Source of the DNA: Nannobrachium achirus
Lineage: Eukaryota; Chordata; Actinopteri; Myctophiformes; Myctophidae
Length of the DNA stretch: 64,000 bases
Direction of reading: 5' to 3'
Assembly: GCA_963921795.1 (NCBI GenBank)
Contig: OY997659.1
Span: 52,386,995 to 52,450,994 of the forward strand
In this document: piece by piece, positions 55,915 through 64,000 of the stretch
Position numbering within the stretch: the first letter of the stretch is position 1
How the letters are laid out: every line of letters starts with the position of its first letter
Position numbers and translations under genes: made by a program
Notes under the pieces: model-generated
Told to the model about the DNA's origin: nothing
What the model saw: only the letters and a program-made list of their open reading frames with translations
Databases searched by the model: none

Positions 55915-57169
55915 CTGATCTCCATTTATGATATGTCCATATATGGAGATATCAGTCACCCACGTCTGACCTCAGAGTCTCTCTGGTAGAACCCCATATA
56001 TGGACATAACTGACGTACCCATGTACATCATAGAACCCATCCTGGATCTCCATATATGGGCTGTTGTTGTCAGCAGAGAGCCCCAGACTGTGGAGATGTT
56101 ATCCTCTATCTGGTCTTTGGTCTGCCACGAGGTCTCCTCCCAGTGGGAACGTTTAGAGGACCTCCCTTGGGAGACGCTCGGGGGGCATCCCTACTCGATG
56201 CCCCAACCTCCTAAGCCCACTCCTTTCTAAGTGCAGGAGCAGCACTTCTACTACTCCAAGTCTCTCTGGGGTGACTGAACTTCTCACCCTATCTCTATGT
56301 ATGGGAAAATGCAAAAATGCTATATTTTCCCAAATATGGAGACGTACAGACGTGCCATTTCAAAGCTTCACAGGTCCTGCCTTTGGCAAGACAGGAGATT
56401 TTCAGGGATTGGTAGAACATTAAGAGGGACCAAGGAGGGCATTTGTAAAGGTGTTGTTCTGTAAATGTTTACTGCTGTAGTTATCAGTGAAAAGGTGTTG
56501 TTCTGTAAATGTTTACTGCTGTAGTTATCAGTGCTCTTGCCCCAGACAATAAAGTACATGTTTGAAATCCACTGGCTTTATCTGCAATCGTGTGCTTGCA
56601 TATTTGCTAAGAGACACGTTATTATAGTTTCATTGATATGAATTCATTATTTCTCCATTGACTTGAATGGAAAAATGAAACAATCTAATATTTTCTAAAT
56701 ATGGAGATCTATGACTGTCATCATAGATGGCTGACGTCATAGACCACAAGCCAAATGGGAAAATGCAGATTTAACCAGTATATCCAAATTGCCCATATAT
56801 GGGCATGGAGATCAGAGACTCCCTTCGGAGACGTTAGGGGGGCGCGTGTTTCCTAAACCCACCAGGCTTGAGTTGAGACGGGTCTTAACTCAAGCCTGGT
56901 GGGTTTAGGAAACATCCGTACTAGATGCCCCAACCACCTGGCTCCTTTCCAAGTGAAGGAGCAGCGGTTCTGGTTCTTTCTCCCGCCTGTCTTGCTGATG
57001 GCAGGACGTGTGAAGATCTGCAATGGAACATGGGTAATGTGCCCAAGTGCATAACAAATAAAAGTCATAAATGTGCTTGTATAGAAAGAGCCCTTCAGCA
57101 TTTCAGAAGCAGGCAGTGTTAGCGCTGGCCAGAATGCTCTCAACGGTGCTGCTTTAGAACACTCTTTGT

Positions 57170-57780
57170 GCGGGAGCTCAGCTTGAACTTTTCAGGTGCC
57201 GGAGGCAGTAGAGAGTCTTTGTTGACTTTGACTCCAGATCCTGTCCATGTATATCACCAACAGGAAAACACCCCCACCGGAGAAGAATCCATCTTACTAC
57301 AGAGCACAGGACACATTGCTCGCTTTGGGCCTACGGAGATTAGAAGGCCATTCCCCCCCCTCAGCAGGACCGGGTCATACGCCATCTCCAAATCTACAAA
57401 ACATATTTTGACGGGATAGTCAAACACCCAGGCCCTCTCCAGGATCCTTGCTAGAGTAAAGAGCTGGCCAGCTGTTCCAAGACCAGGACAGTATCCACAT
57501 TGCTCCCCTTGAATATGAGCTTTGCGTATGGTCGTCCAGACCCTCCATCCCAGTGTCTTGAATATGAGCTTTGTGTATGGTCGTCCAGACCCTCCATTCC
57601 AGTGTCTTGAATATGAGCTTTGTGTATGGTCGTCCAGACCCTCCATTCCAGTGTCTTGAATATGAGCTTTGCGTATGGTCGATATGAGCTTTGCGTATGG
57701 TCGTCCAGACCCTCCATTCCAGTGTCTTGGTGTAAACGTTGGCTGGGAGGCTGAGCAGTGATCTGTACCTCAGTCAAAGC
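57170..57780 (-). mobile_element. LINE reverse-transcriptase fragments (right arm)
   Basis: Minus-strand counterpart of 40,195-40,880: GEQCGYCPGLGTAGQLFT, LARILERAWVFDYPVKI, CFVDLEMAYDPV. A ~49-base segment (TCGTCCAGACCCTCCATTCC) is amplified to four or so copies at 57,515-57,735, against two in the left arm. Confidence 0.75.
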
Positions 57781-57972
57781 CCTGGACGCTGCCCTTCAGG
57801 CTGGTCGGTCTCTTGTATCCAGAAACCCCATACATGGAGATAATGGTATTATTTCATCCCAGAACCCCAGATATGGAGATGATCCATGTAGCCTTGTAAG
57901 GAAGTAAGAGGACCCATCCTGGAGCTCCATGTATGGGGCTGACCCAAACATCCATTCCTGACATCATAGACC

Positions 57973-58074
57973 CCATATTTGGGCATAACCAACACAGAGG
58001 GCTCCATATATGGTTGTGATTGACACACATGATGTCATCACGATGACATCAGTACCCGATATCTGTATAAAAAG
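57973..58074 (+). promoter_or_regulatory. Promoter of right pseudoprotease: CArG boxes, CRE-like site, TATA
   Basis: CCATATTTGG (57,973-57,982), CCATATATGG (58,004-58,013), CGATGACATCAG (58,041-58,052, with TGACATCA one base off a CRE) and TATAAAAAG (58,066-58,074) precede the ATG by 155-256 bases. CTCCATATATGG and CGATGACATCAG are also the two invariant blocks of the repeat arrays. Transcription start expected near 58,096 by spacing. Confidence 0.65.
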
Positions 58075-58228
58075 CCGTCTCAAACATCAATTGATGCATT
58101 TGCTCGTTGACCGTTGGCAAGTAACCCTTAGTATTGGCTTTGAGACTCAAAGATCATCAACACTGCTGCATTGAGAATTCATTCTACCACACATCAGGGG
58201 AACAGCTTGCTGAACACTGTGTACCAAG

Positions 58229-60181
58229 ATGAATATGACAGGCCTGAAGGTCCTCCTGTCTGTCACCGTCCTCGTGATGGTGACAGCTGGGAGCCATCAA
58301 CCTCCGACCAACTCAACCACCCAGTGTGGCTTACTCCACGGACCCGACTCTCCTTCTATACTCGACAATGGCTGGAATGGACCAGATTCTCATCCATCTT
58401 GGATAACACAGGATGTTCCTGGGCGTGTCCAGGAGTCTCTGGGAACCTCGGACCATTCTACTGGATACTGCCCCACGGGAGAAGACGATGGACTGGACTC
58501 TCCTCTACTTGACAATGGCTGGAATGGACCAGATTCTCACCCAACATGGAGCTCACAGGATGTTCTTGGCCATGTCCAGGATTCTCTGGGCACCTCGTAC
58601 CATCCTGGATACTGCCCCATGGGAGAAGACCATGGACTGGACTCACCTCTACTTGACACTGGCTTGGATGGACCAGATTCTCCCCCAACATGGAGCTCAC
58701 AGGTTTCTCTTGGACGTGTCCAGGACCCAAGAGCCACTGGAGGGGACCCTGTGGATGACCCGTACCAGTCTATTGTCAGTGTGCAGTATAAAGGCGCCCA
58801 TCGTTGCTTTGGAACGGTCCTGACCGACCTTACGGTTCTGGTACCGGCACGGTGTCTCGATTCCATCGACCCCAGGATGTTGAAAGTGGTTTATGGCTTC
58901 ACCAAGCAGGATGGTAAGTGCCGTAAGACCAGAAGCGTTGCTGATTTCAAAGCCAACACAGGCTGGGATGAAAGTGAACAGAAGTGGACTCACGACGAGG
59001 CTGTGCTGATGGTTGACGCTTATGTCACTTTCGGTTGTCACATCGAAGCGGTCACCCTGGCAGACAAAGGAAGTGTGTCCCCTCCTCAAGGAACAAAAGG
59101 CATCACCTATGGCTGGCGTGACAACGGACAATCAAAGCTTGTCCGTTTCCATGTTAAGGTGGCCGAACACAAGCGATGCAACCAAATGCACGACGATATG
59201 GTGACTGACGACATGATCTGTGCCACTGGTCCTGACGGTGAGGACGCTTGCGAGAGCGATCTGGGGGCCCCACTCTTCATGACACAAGGGGACACCTGGG
59301 TACAGACGGGGTTCATCATTAGAGGTCCCCAAATCTGTGCCTTACCATATGTTCCTGTCGTATACTGGAGACCAAGCAGGTTCATCCTGACCGCCAGCAA
59401 GGAGCTGACGAGAGGACGCTGTGGGATTCAGAATCTTCCTCGCCGCCCAGGTGGTCAACCTAAGGTGCACGGAGGCTGGGAGGCTCCTCCACATGCCTGG
59501 CCCTGGATGGGATGGATCCATAGACATAACCATGGGTTTCTGTTTGGCGCTGTACTTCTGAACAGGTATTACGCTGCCACCCACACGTACCCCGAGCCTG
59601 GAGATCAGTTGGTCCTGGGAGCCCACAATCGGCACGGTCCCGCTGAGTGGTACAGAATTGTGGAGGTGATCAGGCATCCCGATTACAATTGGGACACAAG
59701 ATCAAATAAAATACATTTGGTCAGACTGGACAGACCGGTCCAGCTCAACAAGAATATTGCCCCAGTGTGTCTACCTACAGACGGAGACGTCACTCCTGTT
59801 GACAGGACCTGCATGACTGCTGGATGGGGGTATCTTACTTACATTCATCACGATCTTCATGACAAGCTCCATGAGATCTATCGCACCCCCACTGACCATT
59901 GGTGCCTGCAAGACAGCAGTGGAAGGTTTGATTACAAGACTACGTTTTGTGATGTATCAGGACTTGGGGCGGCCTGTGCATATGACATGGGTGGACCTCT
60001 AATGTGTAAGGGCAAGGACAACGACATCTGGACGCTGTATGGTACGATGATCAGCTACTACCCAAAACCCTATTCCAAACAAACTGGGTACGCCAGAGTC
60101 ACCGGCATGCTGTCCTGTATCGAGGACAACATCGACTACCCTGGCTGGAAAGTCTCCTTGAAGAAGTTTGATGGTCACTGA
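58229..60181 (+). CDS. Secreted tandem trypsin-fold pseudoprotease, right copy
   Basis: Intronless 650-residue frame. Signal peptide 1-20 (MNMTGLKVLLSVTVLVMV); two and a half copies of the DNGWNGPDSHP.W...GRVQ.SLGTS repeat at about 41-175 (one fewer than the left copy); domain A about 179-392; domain B about 412-640. Domain A: Arg208 for catalytic His, Asp256 kept, Leu345 for Ser. Domain B (GGWEAPPHAWPW start): His452 kept, Lys494 for Asp, Met587 for Ser, and the Cys pair flanking the His absent. TAGWG and GGPLMC fold motifs remain. The same lesions occur in the left copy, so they predate the duplication. Domain A is about 95% identical between copies by eye, domain B clearly less. The open frame argues for a maintained, non-enzymatic secreted role. 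Specific gene not recognised. Confidence 0.87.
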   Translation: MNMTGLKVLLSVTVLVMVTAGSHQPPTNSTTQCGLLHGPDSPSILDNGWNGPDSHPSWITQDVPGRVQESLGTSDHSTGYCPTGEDDGLDSPLLDNGWNGPDSHPTWSSQDVLGHVQDSLGTSYHPGYCPMGEDHGLDSPLLDTGLDGPDSPPTWSSQVSLGRVQDPRATGGDPVDDPYQSIVSVQYKGAHRCFGTVLTDLTVLVPARCLDSIDPRMLKVVYGFTKQDGKCRKTRSVADFKANTGWDESEQKWTHDEAVLMVDAYVTFGCHIEAVTLADKGSVSPPQGTKGITYGWRDNGQSKLVRFHVKVAEHKRCNQMHDDMVTDDMICATGPDGEDACESDLGAPLFMTQGDTWVQTGFIIRGPQICALPYVPVVYWRPSRFILTASKELTRGRCGIQNLPRRPGGQPKVHGGWEAPPHAWPWMGWIHRHNHGFLFGAVLLNRYYAATHTYPEPGDQLVLGAHNRHGPAEWYRIVEVIRHPDYNWDTRSNKIHLVRLDRPVQLNKNIAPVCLPTDGDVTPVDRTCMTAGWGYLTYIHHDLHDKLHEIYRTPTDHWCLQDSSGRFDYKTTFCDVSGLGAACAYDMGGPLMCKGKDNDIWTLYGTMISYYPKPYSKQTGYARVTGMLSCIEDNIDYPGWKVSLKKFDGH

Positions 60182-60289
60182 TCATCAACTACCCTGGCTG
60201 GAACGTCTCCTTGAAGAAGTTTGATGGTCACTGATCATCAACTACCCTGGCTAGAACGTCTCCTTGAAGAAGTTTGATGGTCACTGATC
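60131..60289. repeat. 53-bp tandem triplication of the pseudoprotease 3' end
   Basis: The last codons and stop (ATC.ACTACCCTGGCTGGAA...GGTCACTGATC) occur at 60,131, 60,184 and 60,237. The stop in the first copy ends the frame, so the extra copies are 3' UTR. Confidence 0.95.
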
Positions 60290-60392
60290 AGCACAGGTGA
60301 ACCTCTGGATTCATCTGCAGGGTCTGGAGAGACGACGTGTTATTTTAGATGTTAGCCTTGGCTAGGAAAAAAAAGGTAGAAAAAGGGGAAAA

Positions 60393-60450
60393 AGGCAGAT
60401 CTACAAGCTCACAGTACACAAGCTGCTCTGTGAGGTTGTACATCTGCTAT
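60393..60450. repeat. Dispersed hairpin copy, 3' of right pseudoprotease
   Basis: GGCAGATCTACAAGCTCACAG...CTGTGAGGTTGTACATCTGC; the counterpart of 37,534-37,595. Confidence 0.85.
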
Positions 60451-60470
60451 AAAAAAAGAAAGAACAAATC

Positions 60471-60974
60471 TTAACTCATCCAGAGCCCAGGACATTAACG
60501 GATTAGGGGGTCCAGAGTGCCCCCTCCCGGCCCCATTAACGGCCATTGTCTTATTTTGAAGGCCAGAAGTCTAGACCGGAAGTACTTCCGGTCTGACGTC
60601 ATCGGATCCTGCGACGGAACCGATCATTGTTTACGTGGTGCCATGCTGGATTGCATAGGAGCGTGTATACATGTGTTTTATAAGCGAGCATCTGCCTCCA
60701 TCTTCGCTTCTAAAGTGTTGTTTTGAGATAATGGACATTAAAGATGAGATCGGCCGTCCACCTCAATGTTATGGGATGACTATTGTGTGCTCGTGGAGCC
60801 GTGATGATGACAAATCAGCGCGGATTTCGTCTCCGGAGCGTCGGCCATTGTACTAGGTATTTTTACTCGCCGTTACAGTAATGTATTACTTTTCGCGCGA
60901 CATCACGCATTCGGCACTATACGTACTCTAGTACTTATCGCGTGACATCACGCGAAAGGCACTAGATGAGTTAA
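60471..60974. mobile_element. 496-bp TTAA-flanked insertion (piggyBac/Kolobok-like MITE)
   Basis: The element (60,475-60,970) has ends CTCATC / GATGAG and TTAA on both sides. The left arm shows the empty site (ACAAATCTTGAAAGTATTT on the complementary reading), so the insertion occurred after the inverted duplication. Inside are a 20-base palindrome GACCGGAAGTACTTCCGGTC (60,573-60,592) abutting TGACGTCA, and short open frames of no recognised family. Confidence 0.85.
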
Positions 60975-61129
60975 AAGTATTTAAAAAACATTTTTGAATT
61001 GATATTGATTTTTAGAAAAAGAAAAAGACAAATACATATTTATGTCACCAAAAAAAAGGTTTAGAAAGGACCTCGGGGTCTTAGAATCCCCACTTTTTGT
61101 TTTTGTTTGTTTATTTGACATTTTAGAAA

Positions 61130-61135
61130 AATAAA
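61130..61135 (+). promoter_or_regulatory. Candidate polyadenylation signal of right pseudoprotease
   Basis: AATAAA in the same context as the left-arm signal, but pushed ~500 bases further from the stop by the TTAA insertion. Confidence 0.3.
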
Positions 61136-61235
61136 GCATTTGAAAAAAAAAATTGATTTAGAAGGTATTTGTAGAATCAGCCTCAGGTCCGTTTTTTTTT
61201 TCTCTTCTCCCAGCGTTAAATGTATCATAATTATT

Positions 61236-62718
61236 GTGGGCTCGCCTGGAAGGCGAGCACACGTATGTTATCTTCATTATTTATCTATCAGTCAGTCAGT
61301 CAGTATCTCCTCAATATTTTGGCGCGCTTCATCTCTTAAACGCTTACACCTTTCAACACCATTCAAATTTTTATGTGTTCAGCTTACTGAGGACAAGTGT
61401 GCTTGTATTTTTGGTTTTGAAATGTTTTGTAGTATAAATATAAAATAAAAAAAATGTTTAACTTTAAGCACCCAATGCATTTCCAATGGGTCCCCAGAGT
61501 GGAGAGAAGGATAATAGACCCATGTTTATGTTAAGGCGCTGTGGCTGCAGTGTTCACACTTCAGATATGCTATCTATATCATTGCGTTCACACAGGTCTG
61601 CTCTCTGATTTGATCCAAATGTCTAAGCTGTGTGATGTATAAAACTATAGTTATAGTTAAAACTATAAATAAATGTCCCTCTCCACTCTACTGATTACAC
61701 AGCTGTGATCAAGAATCAAGTCCGGGCGATGGGATGTAAATCCCATAGCCATATATCCTAGAGCCCGCAGGGACAGTCAGCCATATTAGTGGTTGTTGTT
61801 GGTTGTCAGGGAGATATCAAAACCAATGCATTTCCAAGTCAGATCCACAAACACAATAAAAGCCATGCTCCACTCCTCAGTCTGGAGTGGCCACATAGAA
61901 GAACGCCTTGGTTATAGACATAGTGGAGGACATATGTGATCTGGGATTGTTAGCCTACAGTATATGCACTCAATATACTCCACTACAGTTGGAGTCCATT
62001 TGACAGTTGCTGGTTCCCAAACACAGAATCAAAAATGTAGATCTAGAACACATAGAATATGTACAGTACAGTAAGGTTCAGTAGAGTACAGTAAAAGTAC
62101 AGTAAGGTTCAGTAGAGTACAGTAAAGTACAGTAAGGTACAGAAAGGTACAGTACAGAAAGGTACAGTAGAGTACAGTACAGTAAGGTACAGTAAAGTAC
62201 AATACAGTACAGTAAGGTACAGTAGAGTACAGTAAAGTACAGTAGAGTACAGTAAGGTACAGTAGAGTACAGTAAAGTACAGTATAGTAAGGTACAGTAG
62301 AGTACAGTACAGTAAGTTACAGTACGGCATAGTAGAGTACAGTACAGTATAGTACAGTAAGGTACAGTAGAGTACAGTTAAGTACAGTACAGTAAGGTAC
62401 AGTACAGTAAGGTACAGTACAGTACAGTAAGGTACAGTAGAGTACAGTAAAGTACAGTACAGTAAGGTACAGTAGAGTACAGTAAAGTACAGTAAGGTAA
62501 AGTACAGTAGAGTACAGTAAAGTACAGTAAGTTACAGTACAGTACAGTACAGTACAGTACAGTACAGTACAGTACAGTACAGTACAGTACAGTAAGGTGC
62601 AGTACAGTATAGTAAGGTACAGTACAATACTGTAGGGTACTGTACCTTACAGTACCTTAAAGTATCCTATTTGTTGGGTTGGAATCGAGCCCACACTGTT
62701 TCGAAGGAACAGTATTTC
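61236..62718. mobile_element. ~1.48-kb insertion bounded by GTGGGCTCG ends
   Basis: The left arm is continuous across this point. Here, TGTGGGCTCGCCTGG...GGCGAGCACAC starts the insert and CGAGCCCACACTGTTTCGAAGG ends it. Both termini are related to motifs at 21,347, 22,888 and 27,600-27,660. 61,450-62,040 has no recognised gene; the rest is the ACAGT array. Class unknown. Confidence 0.65.
62045..62665. repeat. (ACAGT)n pentanucleotide satellite
   Basis: GTACAGTAAGGTACAGTAGAG variants over about 620 bases; the complement of the pentamer at 36,273-36,710, but sited inside the 1.48-kb insertion. Confidence 0.95.
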
Positions 62719-62790
62719 TAGTTATTATTATTATTACCCATAAATACATTTTAGAACTGACAGAAAAGTTCATTCGATCGATCATAGATT

Positions 62791-63030
<240 letters not shown>

Positions 63031-63110
63031 TTACTATAAAGAATCAATTATAATAACATAAAAACAATCATAATCATATGTAACGGAGGTGATTCAAAAC
63101 TCCCTACCCG

Positions 63111-63181
63111 GCCCTTTGGAGTAATGGTTAAGATATTGGACTTTCATGTGGGAGACCCGGGTTCGAAGCCGGGTGGGGAGG
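63111..63181 (+). pseudogene. tRNA-like unit, right arm
   Basis: CCCTTTGGAGTAATGGTTAAG...GACCCGGGTTCGAAGCC. Counterpart of the 36,902-37,045 pair with most of the inverted partner deleted. Confidence 0.5.
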
Positions 63182-63337
63182 TCGGAATCCCCTCCGTTAC
63201 ACATAGATAGTACTATAGAGAATCAATTATAATAATATAAAAACAATCATAATCATAATAATTAAAATCCATATATTATTAACAATAATAATAATATCTG
63301 GAATTAATATAGCACATCTATCTATACTGAGAGCCAC

Positions 63338-63339
<2 letters not shown>

Positions 63340-63416
<77 letters not shown>

Positions 63417-63418
63417 TA
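63340..63418. repeat. (GATA)n/(GACA)n microsatellite
   Basis: About 9 GATA and 11 GACA units. Outer limit of right-arm homology is about 63,328; 63,420-63,475 repeats nearby flank sequence. Confidence 0.95.
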
Positions 63419-63574
63419 GTATATAGAGAATCAATTATAATAACATAAAAACAATCGTTATCATAGATAGTACTATAGACCAAACTTTTTCGTCTCAGGG
63501 CACCCCATAAATATCTTTTTAATCCGAGGCACCCCTACATTATAATTTTCACTCCCAGCACCTTATATTTATAG

Positions 63575-63773
63575 CATATCGTCGTTGTCGGGTGGAAACC
63601 TTGTATGTCCAAAAGCCTTCGTTTTGTATTTATCATCTATAAAATGTACAAAACTAGTGAAAACAGCTGATCTACAAGCACTGCTTGTAGATCTGCTGTT
63701 TTCACTAGTTTTGTGCGACAGTCTTGTATGGCCTTTGCTTTACCAAAAGACCCTCTTTGCGTGCTATAGAGAG
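63575..63773. mobile_element. CAGGGACGTGCTGG-family hAT fragment (copy F)
   Basis: TCGTCGTTGTCGGGTGGAAACC to CTATAGAGAGA contains the family body and a hairpin (63,655-63,708), but neither terminus. It is fused to a different hAT fragment at the second hairpin. Confidence 0.8.
63655..63708. repeat. Dispersed hairpin copy (shortened)
   Basis: CTAGTGAAAACAGCTGATC...GATCTGCTGTTTTCACTAG with inner part reduced to TACAAGCACTGCTTGTA. Confidence 0.95.
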
Positions 63774-64000
63774 ACAACGCCTCGCGCTGCGAGGCGTTGT
63801 GAGCTTGTAGATCGGCTATTTTCGGCAAAGAGGTTTGGTGTAGAGGGGACAAAGAATGTCAACTTTATTAAATATTGACGGTTCAAGTGGTTAAATATTG
63901 GAAACACATTGACATGAATCCAAAATACATTGATGATTGTGCTGTCAAACAATGAAACTATATGGAATCTATGAACAGGTTGTGGGGGTCCCTGCTTCAG
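63774..64000. mobile_element. hAT MITE fragment related to 728-1137, cut by window end
   Basis: From GGCAAAGAGGTTTGGTGTAG onward it parallels 890-1,090 (TATTGACGGTTCAAGTGG). It starts with hairpin sequence ACAACGCCTCGCGCTGCGAG (63,774-63,824). Confidence 0.8.

Larger units (their letters stand above)
54494..57290. repeat. Right arm tandem unit 2
   Basis: Second copy of 51,740-54,493, period 2,754 at its start and about 2,801 after an internal 45-base gain of CCCTAA-type units at 55,175-55,219. Nearly identical to unit 1, so recent. Confidence 0.9.

Noticed and set aside
42325-56230. Identical 76-residue frame in three places (42,325-42,555 minus; 53,199-53,429 and 56,000-56,230 plus)
   Set aside because: It runs antisense through a LINE relic; identity reflects recent duplication of the DNA, not protein conservation.
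60517-60856. 69- and 61-residue frames in the TTAA insertion as a gene
   Set aside because: No family resemblance, absent from the left arm, and within a MITE-sized element.

Overview
This looks like intergenic, repeat-dense vertebrate nuclear DNA, most probably from a ray-finned (teleost) fish. The evidence is long CA/GT, TATC and CACG microsatellites, many small non-autonomous DNA transposons with textbook target-site duplications (hAT with 8 bp, TA, TTAA and 3 bp classes), degraded LINE reverse-transcriptase fragments, tRNA-like relics, a 200-base assembly gap, and no operon-like gene packing. No bacterial genes, CRISPR or rRNA were seen.

Layout. 0-11 kb: MITEs, hAT elements, a 5'-truncated LINE, microsatellites and tandem repeats. 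11.4-15.1 kb: a nest of inverted repeats containing arrays of a module centred on CCATATATGG. 15.06-16.06 kb: a 37-39 bp satellite. 16-21 kb: two hAT elements and a LINE interrupted by another transposon. 21.3-28.9 kb: tandem blocks of 1.0-1.5 kb units. 29-36 kb: more hAT elements, duplications and microsatellites. 36.7-63.4 kb: a large inverted duplication with a 6-7 kb spacer (44.4-50.2 kb) of tandem repeats. Its left arm is 36.77-44.3 kb and its right arm is 50.2-63.3 kb, enlarged by internal tandem duplication and later insertions.

The only convincing protein-coding genes are one intronless open frame in each arm (minus strand 37,700-39,754; plus strand 58,229-60,181). They encode paralogous secreted proteins: signal peptide, a 46-48 residue repeat linker, then two trypsin-fold domains that both lack the catalytic serine, so they are predicted pseudoproteases. 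The two genes diverge from each other and both have TATA boxes. Each promoter has a CCATATATGG (CArG) box and a CRE-like site. The same motifs recur dozens of times in arrays in the arms and near 12-14 kb.

The most unusual signals are (1) the inverted pair of fast-diverging, open but catalytically dead proteases; (2) about sixty perfect CArG boxes in arrays that share 12-mers with the gene promoters; (3) some eighteen to two dozen copies of a 50-80 bp near-perfect hairpin found inside many unrelated repeats, whose two arms match each other better than they match other copies. All identity estimates are by eye.
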